Position numbers and translations under genes: made by a program | Assembly (NCBI GenBank): GCA_030077755.1 | Contig: JAQJZZ010000008.1 | Location: 2,604,001-2,668,000, forward strand | Length of the DNA: 64,000 nucleotides | Direction: 5' to 3' | Origin: Filosporella fistucella | Lineage: Eukaryota; Ascomycota; Leotiomycetes; Helotiales | The notes under the pieces: generated by a model | Seen by the model: only the letters and a program-made list of their open reading frames with translations | The model's database searches: none | Told to the model about the DNA's origin: nothing | Shown here: positions 12,355-24,676 of the stretch, in pieces | Position numbering within the stretch: position 1 is the first letter of the stretch | Layout of the letters: every line of letters begins with the position of its first letter

Positions 12355-15300
12355 ATGGCTAACCAAATCCCCCCGAACGAGTCTTTGAACCGATATATTG
12401 GGGAGTTGCGTATAAAGTATGGGCTGGCCTGAACAGTGTTGCGAGTGACTACTAAACTTACTAAACAGGCAAAATGAAGACGTGCGGAAGAGGGCCGCCC
12501 TGGATTTGCGCGACCTGGTGAGGTCTGTCGCCAGAGGTAGGATGCTTCCATCAACCTCATTTTCATGAACTTAACTTTGATCGCCCCGCTTGGAACAACC
12601 ATATTTCTTCCAGTCTGCAGCATGACTCGAACTAATATTCCTCCCAGATTACCCCCAAGAACGATTCTTCGAATTCTACAATGTCGTATTGAGTAAGATC
12701 ACGCAGCTCATCATGCATGGAAGTGATCTCAACGACAAACTCGGAGGCATCTACGCTCTAGATGCCCTCATCGATTTCGAGGGCGTTGATTCGGGTCAAA
12801 AGACAACGAGGTTTACGCAAGCGTTACGGACAATTCTCAGAGGCAAGGATTTGAATGCTATGCAACCTGCTGCCTTAGCATTGGGCAGAATATGTCGGCC
12901 AGGTGGATCACTGATATCAGAGTTGGTTGAGAGCGAGGTGAAGACTTCATTAGAATGGCTTCAATCCGACCGGATCGAGGAGCGACGTTACAGCGCTGTG
13001 CTGGTGTTGAGAGAGCTGGCACGCAATGCGCCAACCTTGATGTATAACTTCGTGGGCCTGGTTTTCGACCAGATCTGGGTCGGCTTGCGAGACCAAAGGC
13101 TTCTCATTCGAGAGACTTCGGCAGAGACTATCAGTGCATGCTTTCAAATCATTCGCGAACGAGACCAGACTATGCGGCAGATGTGGCAAGCGAAGATATA
13201 CGACGAAGCTGTACAAGGTGTCCGGGCTGGCTCAGTAGAGTCTATTCATGGCTCTCTGCTAGTCATCAAGGAAATGCTTCAGCAAGGCGGTATGTTCATG
13301 CATGAACATTACCAAGAGGTGTGTGAGATTGTCTTCAGGCATAAGGACCATCGCGATGCTGGAATTCGAAAGACGATTGTCATACTGATCCCGGAGCTGG
13401 CCAATTACTCGCCAACCGAATTTGCTACCACATATCTACATAAATTCATGGTCTTCCTCTCTGGCATGCTGAAGAAGGACAAAGATCGGAACGATGCTTT
13501 CTTGGCAATTGGCAACATTGCAAATGCCGTGAAAAGCGCCATTGCGCCTTATCTGGACGGCGTTCTGATATATGTGCGAGAAGGATTGAGCCTTAAATCA
13601 AGACGATCCGGTTCTGTTGACCCTGTCTTTGACTGCATCAGTAGACTTGCAGTCGCAGTGGGCCAAACTCTGAGCAAATATATGGAAGCTCTTCTGGACC
13701 CAATTTTCGCCTGCGAACTCACTCCAAAACTCACGCAAGCTCTGGTTGATATGGCATTTTACATTCCGCCTGTAAAGTCTATCATACAGGAAAGACTATT
13801 AGATATGCTTAGCAAGGTTCTCTGTGGCGAGCCTTTCAAACCTTTGGGGGCACCCACACCAAACAGCATTGCAGCTGTTCCCATAATCCCCAAGGATTCG
13901 AAGGATCCCCTGGCATACGAGCATCGACAGGCTGAAATCAAGCTTGCTTTGAACACCCTAGGCAGTTTCGATTTTTCGGGTCATGTACTGAATGAATTTG
14001 TCCGAGACGTTGCAATCAAATATGTCGAGGACGACAACCCAGATATTAGAGAAGCGGCCGCCCTGACTTGCTGCCAGCTTTACGTCAGAGATCCAATCGT
14101 CAACCAGACCAGCCACCACGCTATTCAAGTTGTGAGCGAGGTCATTGAGAAACTGCTTACTGTTGGTGTCGCCGATCCAGACCCCTTGATCCGAAGAACG
14201 GTACTTGCAGCGCTTGACGAACGCTTTGATCGACATCTGGGGAAAGCCGAAAATATCCGCACTCTCTTCTTTGCTTTGAACGATGAGGTCTTTGCCATTA
14301 GAGAGGTTGCCATTACGATCATTGGCCGGCTAACTCAAGTCAACCCTGCTTATGTGATTCCGTCTCTTCGAAAGGTCCTTATCCAGATGCTCACTGAGCT
14401 CGAATTTTCAGATGTGGCAAGGAACAAAGAGGAAAGCGCCAGATTGCTCAGTCTCCTCGTTCAAAATTCTCAACAACTTATCAAGTCATATGTCGACCCA
14501 ATGCTGGCTGTCCTCCTCCCGAAAGCTCGAGATCCAAATCCAAACGTATCTGGTACTATTTTGAAAGCCATCGGAGATTTAGCAACAGTTGGTGGGAAGC
14601 AGATGGGACCATATATTCCCAGATTGATGCCGATCATCATTGATGCTTTGCAAGATCAAAGCTCTGTAAGCAAGCGCGAAGCCGCTTTGAAGACATTGGG
14701 GCAAATCGCACGCAACGCTGGCTATGTCATTAAGCCATACATTGATTACCCCCCTCTTCTTGATATTCTCCAAACTATCATCAGATCGGAACCTCATCGG
14801 GGTCCACTGCGACAGGAAACGATCAAGCTCATGGGTATTCTTGGTGCACTTGATCCATATAGACACCAGCAAGTGGAGGAAAAGTCGCCCGAATCACAGT
14901 TGCGCCTCGAATCTACTCAATTGACGGATATCTCACTCATGATGTCTGGACTTACTCCTTCAAATAAGGAGTACTTTCCTACGGTTGTCATCAATGCATT
15001 GCTCCAGATTTTGAAAGATCAGTCTTTGGTCCAGCACCATCCACTCGTAGTGGAAGCTCTGATGAACATTTTCAGAACCCTACAGTTGGAATGTGTCCCC
15101 TTTCTTGACAAGGTCATTCCTGCTTTTATCTCCGTCATCAGAAGCTCTCAAAAGGGCCGACTGGAATCTTACTTCAGTCAGCTGAGTATTCTCGTCACCA
15201 TCGTCCGACAACACATCAGAAATTACCTGCCAGTAATTGTCACTGTGCTGCAGGAGTTCTGGAATGAGTCTCCACCCTTGCAGGCAAATATTCTACAACT

Positions 15301-18300
15301 AGTCGAGGCCATTTCCCGTTCACTGGAGGGAGAGTTTAAGATTTATCTTGCCACCATACTGCCCATGATGCTGAATGTACTTGAACGCGATATGTCTGTG
15401 AGACGACAGCCTTCCGAGCGTGTTCTGCATGCTTTCCTGGTCTTTGGACCAAGTTCCGAGGAGTATATGCATCTGATCATTCCAGTCGTCGTTGGCGTGT
15501 TTGAAAAGCCGCAACAACCTTCTTTCCTTCGCAGAAATGCTATTGAAACCATTGGCAAGATTTCGCGACAAGTCAATCTGAATGATTTTGCATCAAAGAT
15601 TATCCATCCTCTTGCTAGGGTCTTGGGAGGGAACGATAGCTCTCTAAGGGTCGCAGCTCTTGACACTTTGTGTGCTCTCATCTTCCAACTGGGCAAGGAT
15701 TACCTTCACTTCGTAAATACCATCAACAAAGTCTTGTCCCAGAACCAGATCACTCATCAGAACTATGAGCTACTGGTCTCAAAGCTTCAGAAAGGCGAGG
15801 TACTTCCACAGGACCTGAGCGCCGATGAACGCTACCGAAATGCACAGGACGATAATATGGCGACAGAAGTTCAGAACAAAAAGCTGGATTCTAACCCTGT
15901 TCATCTGAAAGCTGCCTGGGACGCTACAGGCAAGTCGACCAAGGAAGATTGGCAAGAATGGATGAGAAGATTCAGCGTTACCGTTCTGACCGAATCTCCT
16001 AATCAGGCTCTCCGAGCTTGTGCAACCCTCGCGTCTATTCATCCCCCACTGGCAAGAGAACTGTTCAACTCGGCTTTTGTTTCATGCTGGGGTGACCTCT
16101 TTGAACCATACCAAGATGATCTCATTCAAAATATCGAGACAGCCATTCGATCCCCACATGTTACCCCAGATTTGCTTGGAATCTTACTTAATCTCGCAGA
16201 GTTCATGGAGCATGACGACAAAGCTTTACCTATCGATATCCGGGTCCTAGGTCGCGAAGCCGGACGATGTCACGCTTGGGCCAAAGCACTTCATTACAAG
16301 GAACTTGAGTTCCTCCAAGATCAGTCTGGTGGAGCTGTTGAAGCATTAATTCAGATCAATAACCAATTGCAACAATATGATGCAGCCATCGGTATCCTTC
16401 GCAAGGCACAGCTTTACAAAGATGGCATTCAGCTCCGCGAGACATGGTTCGAGAAGCTCGAACGATGGGACGAAGCCCTCGCGTTCTATATGAAACGAGA
16501 GCAAGAATCAGTTGAGGCAGCAGAGAGTTTCGATATCATCATGGGCAAGATGCGATGTCTTCACGCATTGGGAGAGTGGGACCTTCTCTCTACTCTGGCT
16601 CAAGATAAGTGGCATACATCCACCCTTGAAATCAAGCGAGCTATTGCTCCACTTGCCACCGCAGCAGCATGGGGATTGGGACAATGGGATTTGATGGATG
16701 ATTATCTCAGTGTCATGAAAGCAAACACACCAGATCGATCCTTTTTCGGGGCCGCCCTCGCACTTCAACGAAATCAATTCCGAGAAGCCGCCAATTTCGT
16801 ACAGAAAGCTCGAGAGGGTCTTGATACCGAGTTGAGCGCTCTGGTCAGCGAATCTTACAATCGTGCATACACTGTTGTGGTGCGGGTACAAATGTTGGCA
16901 GAATTGGAAGAACTTATTGTCTATAAACAGAGCAACAACAATCCTGAAAAGCAAGCTGTTATGCGAGAAACCTGGGAGTCGCGTCTTCTCGGATGCCAAC
17001 GTAACGTTGAGGTTTGGCAGAGAATGTTAAAACTCCGTGCTTTGGTCATTTCGCCCAATGAAAATCAACCAATGATGATCAAGTTCGCGAATCTCTGCAG
17101 AAAATCTGGCCGCATGGGTCTTGCAGAGAAACATTTGAAGTTGCTTGTTGGCGGAGGAGCGGACTCGAGCCTCGACGATATATTATCTGATATGAGATCA
17201 ACAGACGGCCTTATGGCGATCGCAGTCAACGGCAATGGCAGGAGCCATGTACGCTCGAAAATTCCACCTATCTCGCCTCCAGTTCATTATGCGGTGTTGA
17301 AGTACCATTGGGCAGACGGAAAGCGGAAGCAGGCTCTGGCAGCATTGAAGTCCTTCACCACCGAGCTGTCTGTACATCTAGATGAGTCTGCACAAGCCGG
17401 TAATGGCCCTGGAAATGTAAATTACGACTACCAGTTCCCCGAGCACAACCACAAAACCTACTCAGAACTCAGTCAGCTCCTCGCCAAATGCTGTCTGAAG
17501 CAGGGCGAGTGGCAAGTTATGGAATTGAAAGGGCGCTGGGATCATGAGTTTGTTCACGATATTCTACACTCTTACCGGTCAGCTACCTCATATCATCCTC
17601 AATGGTATAGAGCGTGGCATTCCTGGGCGCTTGCGAATTTCGAGATTGTGCAAAGCTTAGCCCGCCCCGACCGCAATCGCGATCAGCACGCACCAGCTAA
17701 CGTTCTTGTTGAGTACGTCGTGCCGGCTGTTCATGGATTCTTTAAGTCGATTGCACTTTCAACCGGAAGCTCGCTGCAAGACACACTGCGACTTCTGACT
17801 CTATGGTTTGCTCATGGGGGGAGTGCAGAAGTTAATGCTGCAGTCACTGAAGGCTTCGCATCGGTCAGTGTCGATACCTGGCTCGAGGTCATACCTCAGT
17901 TGATAGCTCGAATCAATCAACCAAATGTCAGGGTCCGACAATCTATCCATAATCTATTGGCAGATGTTGGCAGAGCTCACCCACAGGCTCTTGTCTATCC
18001 ATTGACAGTCGCAATGAAGTCTGCACCTAACACTCGACGATCGAGATCAGCCATGCAAATCATGGATAGCATGCGACAACATAGTCCCAGATTGGTCGAC
18101 CAAGCTGATGTTGTCAGTCATGAACTCATTCGTGTTGCCGTGCTGTGGCACGAACTTTGGCATGAGGGTCTTGAAGAAGCTTCAAGGCTGTATTTTGGCG
18201 ACCGCAATATCGAAGGCATGTTTGCAACTCTTGCCCCTCTTCACGATATGCTCGACCAAGGCCCAGAGACGCTTCGTGAAATCTCGTTTGCCCAAACTTT

Positions 18301-19828
18301 CGGACGAGATCTTCAAGAGGCTCGCGAATGGTGTTTCACATATCGACAATCGGGCGATGTTGGTGATATCAACCAAGCTTGGGATCTATACTATCAGGTC
18401 TTCAGACGTATCGCGCGGCAACTCCCTCAGCTCAATAATTTGGAATTAGCCTATGTTTCGCCTAAGTTGCTTTCTGCAAGAGACCTCGACCTTGCTGTCC
18501 CCGGCACGTATGTGAGCGGAAAGCCTGTCATTCGAATTAACATGTTTGATCCCACCTTCACGGTCATTTCGTCTAAGCAACGTCCTCGAAAACTCAGCCT
18601 TCAAGGAAGTGATGGTGTGGCTTATGCCTTCGTTCTCAAAGGGCATGAAGACATCAGGCAAGACGAGCGTGTCATGCAACTGTTCGGCCTTTGCAATACC
18701 CTCATGATTGGTGATACCGAGTGTTACAAGCGTCACTTGAATATCCAAAGATACCCAGCTATTCCCTTGTCTCAAAACTCTGGTTTGCTAGGATGGGTCC
18801 CCAACAGTGATACCCTGCATGTCTTGATTCGCGAGTACAGAGAAAGCCGCAAAATCTTGCTCAACATCGAGCATCGTATCATGCTTCAGATGGCTCCGGA
18901 TTACGACAATTTAACACTTATGCAGAAAGTTGAAGTCTTCGGCTATGCCTTGGACAACACAACAGGTCAAGATCTTTACAGAGTCCTTTGGTTGAAGAGC
19001 AAGAGCTCAGAAGCCTGGCTTGAAAGACGAACAAATTACACTCGATCATTAGGTGTCATGTCTATGGTCGGATACATTCTCGGCCTTGGCGATAGACATC
19101 CGTCCAATTTGATGCTTGACAGAATCACAGGCAAGATCATCCACATCGATTTCGGTGACTGTTTCGAAGTTGCTATGCACCGCGAGAAATATCCAGAACG
19201 CGTGCCCTTCCGACTGACAAGAATGTTGACTTATGCAATGGAAGTCAGCAACATCGAAGGCAGCTTTAGGATTACCTGCGAGCACGTAATGCGTGTGTTG
19301 CGTGAAAACAAAGAATCCTTGATGGCTGTCCTTGAAGCTGTAAATGAACACTTCCTCCAATTCCACAAAATCTCTGACACACCACAGTTCATCCACGATC
19401 CCCTTCTTAATTGGCGTCTCACAGGAGATGCATCCCCACCCGGCCCTAACTTCCGCTCCGAGCGCCGCGATTCTCTGATGGCCTCTCAAGCCCGTCGCCC
19501 CTCGATCATGGACGCTGAAATCCCCCCTTCTGCGCTAATGGCTCAGGATCCAACAGCTGCCCCTGGTGGCCCCCCTCCATCACGACCTCGTGCAAGGACT
19601 AACTCAACTACCCAAGGTCCAGCATCCAATGATCTTATGGATGTCGCAGAGACACAGAATGAACGAGCTATGCAGGTACTAAACAGAGTGAAGGAGAAGC
19701 TTACAGGTCACGATTTCAAGCCGGAAGAAGAGTTGAATATCGTCGAGCAGGTGGATAGATTATTGACGGAGGCAACGAAACTGGAGAATCTGTGCCAGCA
19801 TTACATTGGATGGTGCAGTTTCTGGTGA
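12355..19828 (+). CDS. TOR: TOR serine/threonine kinase (PIKK family), 2436 aa
   Basis: Exons 12355-12416, 12469-12536, 12648-19828. This is the catalytic subunit of TORC1/TORC2, the nutrient-sensing growth controller. Splicing of the two small 5' exons gives RYIGELRIKQNEDVRKRAA, the conserved TOR start. Order seen: N-terminal HEAT repeats over roughly the first half; FAT region; FRB domain (about 1865-1965) with WHEGLEEASRLYFGDRN, including the Ser equivalent to the rapamycin-contact Ser2035 of mTOR; kinase domain with GHEDIRQDERVMQLF (about 2041), catalytic loop GLGDRHPSNLM (about 2189) and HIDFGDCFE (about 2208); C-terminal FATC ending CQHYIGWCSFW. A variable Pro/Ser/Ala-rich insert lies between kinase and FATC. 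Most of the protein is one 7.2-kb exon. Length is typical; the conserved Ser predicts rapamycin sensitivity (inference). Confidence 0.98.
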
Positions 19829-20523
19829 GGTATGAATGGTGCGGTATGTGGGAGTTAACGGGTGATGGGGCGGCGTTTTCAAAGGATGGCTTTAGCATTG
19901 CAGGCTGTAAACATATGTAAATGTATCTACGCATTATGGCGGGGCGTCAATTCGGTCTGGAAATGACCGGTCTTTATTATTCATTTAGGCGCAATCTACA
20001 GTATGGACATTATCATTCTTTGGGCATTTTGTGAAGAGGTTAGACATTATTACGTTGACCTGGTGTCCCATATCAACACAGTACTACCACTTTTCTTTGC
20101 CCTTTCCAGATCTGTCTTGGGGATTTTTTATCTCATACATATTGTTTAGAATATATGACTTTCGACGTTGGGGACTTGTTCCCCCTCATCTGGGATACTT
20201 ATTTATATATTATCGTACTTGAAGTCCTCTTCTATGAAGTCTAGATAAGCTGTCATTGGTTATGAGGACTTTTCTACAAATACATATTGCCCTCAAGTAT
20301 TATCCTAACTATTCCCGTTCTCAGAGACCGAGGCCTCGCTTCATATTCAGCTAAGGGGGACGGTAGCACAAGTGCGGGGTACATTGAAAGACGCGGGGAA
20401 AGCACCCCAAAGCAAAACAAGCTTCTGATTCAGATATCCATTTCATAGAGTTGAAGATTTTCAGACTTTGAGAAAATTACCAGCAGCTTTTGGAGAAAAT
20501 TTGAGAGACGAATTTACATCAAG
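19829..20523. other. intergenic region TOR - SDR
   Basis: About 700 bp with the TOR 3' UTR and the presumed SDR promoter. No supportable ORF. Confidence 0.6.
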
Positions 20524-21886
20524 ATGCAGGCATTTTCACCTGATAGGTTGGTCCCAGCCATTAGCTGTAGCTTTGAAGAATCTAATTTGAATAGTGTTGC
20601 ATTTGTCACGGGTATTTATATTCCAATTGTCTTAGCTAAACGTTCGGATTGAGTCTGTCGATTATGAACGGTAACAAGAAATGAGAACCTGACAAGCTTT
20701 CCCAGGAGCTGCTTCCGGAATTGGTCAAGCAGTAGCTATCCAACTTCTTAGGGATGGTATCACTAATCTCGCCGTCCTGGACCTTCCATCATCTCCTTTA
20801 GCTACCTCTTACTCTTCTCTCCCTAACCCCGCGGCTAAAGTTCTACACCTTCACGCCGATGTAAGCCAGGAATCTGAAGTAGATGAAGCCATCAGATTGA
20901 CTATAGAGAAATTTGGGAGGATTGATATATGCTTCAACGCGGCGGGGATCACGGGGCAGACTTTAAAAATGGAGGAGCAGAGTTTAAAGAATATGGAGAG
21001 AGTGTTGGGTGTTAATCTGAGAGGAGTGTGGCTTTGTGAAAGGGCGCAGATTAGGCAGATGATGAGGCAGGATATGAGGGATGTCAAGTAAGTGAAACAC
21101 TTTTTGTGAACATCTTAGGTGTAGGACTTGTGCATTTGAGAGCCGACATCCAGAAGATGACGAGAAACGCGAGAGAAATGAAAGCGGCTGATGTGATATA
21201 GTACTGGCTTGCCTGTCCAGACAAGGGGCAGCATTGTGAATGTTGGCTCTTTGGCAAGTAGCCTTGCCATCAGCACCGCGAATCCTTACGTCAGTACGTA
21301 GAAATCCCTTCTTTACATTCTCAAATATGAGTTGAAATGCCTATATCGAACAAATGGGGGTGCTTTCTAGCTGACACTTGAGCTTGTACTGATATCAATA
21401 TAGTGGCGAAACACGGCGTCCTAGGCCTTACGAAAACCGACGCCTTGGATTACGGAAAAGAAGGCATCCGTGTCAATTGTATTTGTCCTGGATGGATCAA
21501 GACAAGCATGACAAAGTCATTATGGGAGACTGAGACTGAACATGTGAGCACACTTGATGCGATGCTTTAAAGGTCATTGAAAATGCTGATTTTGAGTAGA
21601 TTCGAGTGATGGTTGAGAAAGCACCGAGTAAGTCTTTCTGCTTATTATTTCTGGATACTGGATAATTGCGGCCATGAAATTTGCGACAGCCTTGGTCAGA
21701 AATTGGCAGTTTTCGATTTTTGGTCCTATGTACGTTCTGGATTTCATGCCCACTAATAGCGTGACAGTGGCAAGATGGGGTTTCCCCGAAGAAGTTGCGT
21801 TCACGGTGAGCTTCTTGCTGAGTGATAGGGCGAGCTTCATGACAGGAGCTGAAATCTGTGTCGATGGTGGCTATACCATATGCTGA
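20524..21886 (+). CDS. short-chain dehydrogenase/reductase (classical SDR), 282 aa
   Basis: Six exons: 20524-20611, 20706-21087, 21202-21293, 21404-21543, 21600-21627, 21768-21886, all keeping frame. Splicing restores the Rossmann signature VTGAASGIGQA (GxxxGxG cofactor loop). Further SDR marks are ADVSQESEV (acidic residue after beta-3), NAAGITG, NLRGVW, SIVNVGSLAS with its catalytic Ser region, and the C-terminal RWGFPEEVAFTVSFLLSD and ICVDGGYT blocks. The active-site pair reads Y-x-M-A-K (NPYVMAKHGVLG), made by the exon 3/4 junction, so Tyr and Lys are both present. NAD(P)-dependent oxidoreductase in the FabG/gluconate-dehydrogenase-like group; the substrate cannot be told. The 28-nt fifth exon is unusually short. 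Confidence 0.88.
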
Positions 21887-22325
21887 GGTAAAATGGGAAA
21901 TGGCGAGCATAGATAGATACCTAGTGTTCTGGTTTGGTATGTTAACGAAATTGAGTTGGCCTGAATGTAGCTACTGCATGAGTATTGTATACTTTTCACC
22001 ACCGGACTGGCTCTAGATCTTACAAGATCGTGAGCAATGAAATTGTAGTCAGGCCAGATTTCCGGAATTTCTGCATCATCTGTCCATTGGTCCGAGAAGT
22101 TTGTGTCCACGCCAATTGATTGACTCGAAATTATCTCCATTCAAGTCTTATATCGTACATATGAAGTACACCATCCAAATCCACGGAAATGCTGAACAGA
22201 GCCCATACACATTACAGCCCCAAAACGCCTGGCTATGTCGAATACAGAGGGAAGATTTATCGTTCTCCGAAGCCTGCCGAATATGTTCCAACATCCAGCT
22301 GCCTCCCACCATCTCGTCTCATCCG
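21887..22325. other. convergent 3' region SDR/PAM16
   Basis: 440 bp between convergent stop codons; no gene seen. Confidence 0.6.
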
Positions 22326-22823
22326 CTACCGGTCTTTAAAAACTTTTGGTTTCCATCCTTCTTTTAGCTCTGCTTCTCGCCCGGCTTTTTCCTCTGCCAT
22401 CCGCACCTCGTTTTCTATTCTCTCCCTCGCCCTTAACACTTTACTCTGCAAGTAGAAGCTGCCTCCCTTTTTCGGATCATTGACGTCGAACAATTTCTTG
22501 AATCTCTCTGTTACATCTTCCATATTCGCTTTCCCGGCTTGTGGCGGTTTGACGTTGAGAATCTTGCAAGCCTCTTCGAGTGTGAGCCCATGGGAGGCGA
22601 ATGTATTTGCCGCGCCAGGATTGTTCTTTGCTTGTGCTTTTGCATATTGAGAGGAGGCTGACGCTTGCTTATACGCCTCTGCGAAGGCGCGTGAGACGAC
22701 TCGGGTTCCCGTTAGGACGACCTGAAGTATTACTCGGTGCGCCTGAGAGTGTTAGATAGATGATTCCATTGAGGACTTGTGGGATGGGATAAGAGAAATC
22801 TGATTGAAGGGAGGACATACCAT
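22326..22823 (-). CDS. PAM16: mitochondrial import motor subunit Pam16/Tim16, 139 aa
   Basis: Exons (minus strand) 22821-22823 and 22326-22742. The J-like protein of the PAM motor at the inner-membrane TIM23 translocase; it anchors and restrains Pam18 (Tim14), controlling mtHsp70 ATP hydrolysis. After splicing the start reads MAHRVILQVVLTGTRVVSRA, the typical membrane-proximal segment of Pam16, followed by a Gln/Ala/Lys linker and the J-like fold (TLEEACKILNVKPP, VTERFKKLFDVND, GGSFYLQSKVLRARERIE). The J-like HPD motif is absent, as in all Pam16. The first coding exon is only the ATG, followed directly by GTATGT; the branch site TCTAAC and acceptor CTCAG are clear. It shares a 316-bp divergent promoter with YIP1. 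Confidence 0.95.
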
Positions 22824-23139
22824 AATGTGACAAAAGATAAAGAGATAATACAAATTCTACGCCGATCGAAACACTTTGTTGACATTCAAGACTGGGGAGG
22901 AAAGAAATCGCAAGATGCTCCTAACTTTTCCATTGGAAATTCTAGGTCCCGGATCTACGATTCGCCGAGCCGCAAACTTAAATTGCTTTCCAGCCTCACA
23001 AACGAGGCTCTAACATTTTCAAGAACGAACACCTCTCAGAAAGTCAGCAGAAAGAGCAAGGCCACAACTCCGTTCGCATTTCTCTATTTAGCCATCTTTT
23101 CTCTTCTGACTCTCTCTTTTCGGCCCGCATCAAGATACC
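22824..23139. promoter_or_regulatory. shared divergent promoter PAM16/YIP1
   Basis: 316 bp between divergent start codons, with no TATA box seen and pyrimidine-rich sequence close to the YIP1 start. Confidence 0.45.
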
Positions 23140-24113
23140 ATGTCTCAATTCTTTCAACAACCGCCCCAGAATCCGCCATACGGCTCCGCGCAAAACCTAC
23201 AGTTCTATCCCTCCTCATACACACCTGCGCCTGTTTCGGGGCATGCTACACCTTCGCAGGCAGCTTATGGTTATGGTGTACCAGCCGGTAGTCCTGGATA
23301 TGGTGCTAGTTCAGCTTATGGGGCCAGTTTTGGACAACCCCAAGTCAGTGGGAGGATGGGAGAACAGGGTGGTTTGAGGACGGGATGGTTGGCTGCCTTT
23401 GGGACAGAGGGGTATGATGGAGAGCCGCCTCTGTTAGAAGAACTAGGTGTGAACTTTGGACATATTCAGAGCAAGGTATTTACTCCTCTTGATTAATATT
23501 GACGTACGCTGTCAGAGCAATATATAAATAGTAGCTAACACACAGACAGACATTAACAGTCCTCAATCCCCTAGCACGTATCGACCAACATATAATGGAC
23601 GACTCCGACTTAGCAGGACCTATTCTCTTCTTTCTCCTCTTTGGAACTTTCCTGCTTTTCTCCGGAAAAGTCCACTTCGGATACATTTACGGTCTCGCTC
23701 TCCTCGGTTCCGTTTCCCTGCACACAATACTCTCACTCATGTCTCCTCCAGCAGACCCAGCTTCTGCTCCCTCGCCACACCCATCCAGCTCCTCTTCTCA
23801 CCTCTCCTCGACACTTACTTTCCAACGCAGTGCCTCTGTACTAGGTTACTGTCTTCTACCCCTCGTCTTAACGAGTCTGATAGGTATCGTCTTACCTATG
23901 GATGGAATGCTGGGCTATCTTCTTACAAGCATGGCCATCGTATGGTGTACGTACAGTAGTTCCGGGATGTTCTGTGCAGTAGGACGAATGCGAGGGATGA
24001 GAGGACTGGTGGCATACCCTCTAGCGCTGTTTTATGTAGGGTTTGGAATTATGGGTATCTTTTCGAGTAGAGGAAGCCAAGTTTTGGCAGGGAAGAAAGT
24101 TACGGGATTGTAA
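23140..24113 (+). CDS. YIP1: Yip1 family ER/Golgi membrane protein, 299 aa
   Basis: Exons 23140-23475 and 23550-24113. Yip1 binds Ypt1/Ypt31-type Rab GTPases and takes part in COPII vesicle formation and ER-Golgi traffic. The N-terminal cytosolic half is Pro/Gln/Tyr/Gly-rich (QPPQNPPYG, YGASSAYGASFG). It leads into the conserved PPLLEELGVNFGHI motif and, across the intron, TLTVLNPLARIDQHIMDDSD. DLAGPILFFLLFGTFLLFSG starts the membrane domain, which has about five hydrophobic segments and the GKVHFGYIYGLALLGS signature. A Ser/Pro/His insert (ADPASAPSPHPSSSSSH) sits in the loop after the second segment and looks lineage-specific. Intron acceptor chosen at 23549 because it keeps frame into the motif. 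Confidence 0.93.
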
Positions 24114-24676
24114 GATAGGGAATAGGGAATGGTAAAATGGGATATAAGGGAGAGTTGTATGGATAGAAAGGAGGCTTGAGTTTGGGATGGGAGGAGATAG
24201 ATAATGAATGGTAATTGATTACCTATGCTAATGAATCTACATTAAATGGGATATCTGGACTGCGTGGTACTTCAAGTAGCTCGTCGTTTACGATCTTATG
24301 TGGTTGTTGAACACTTAATCGATGTGAGAACGCTCCATCCACACGGAAATGATCGTTATAGGGACGAGGGCTTCGAAATACTTCATAGGTGGATGACCCA
24401 GATGTGGAGTCTTCGAGTGTTACTTTGTAAGCATCTCCTGCAGACTTCAATCTCTCAACTCAATTATCGATCATCATACCATTGGCCTCACGACGCGCTG
24501 CAAAGCGTTCACATTTAGGCGACTCAGGGAATTCCAAAGCTAGGATGAAGAGAGGCAATCGTCCTTGTATTGGTATTCGCTAAATATGCCCGAACTCCAC
24601 TCCAATTCAAATAATCATCACATGGCCTTATCGTCAGGCCTATTGTTCTCTAATCTCATACATCAGAAGAAGAACA
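24114..24676. other. convergent 3' region YIP1/peroxin
   Basis: 560 bp between convergent genes; no gene seen. Confidence 0.6.
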
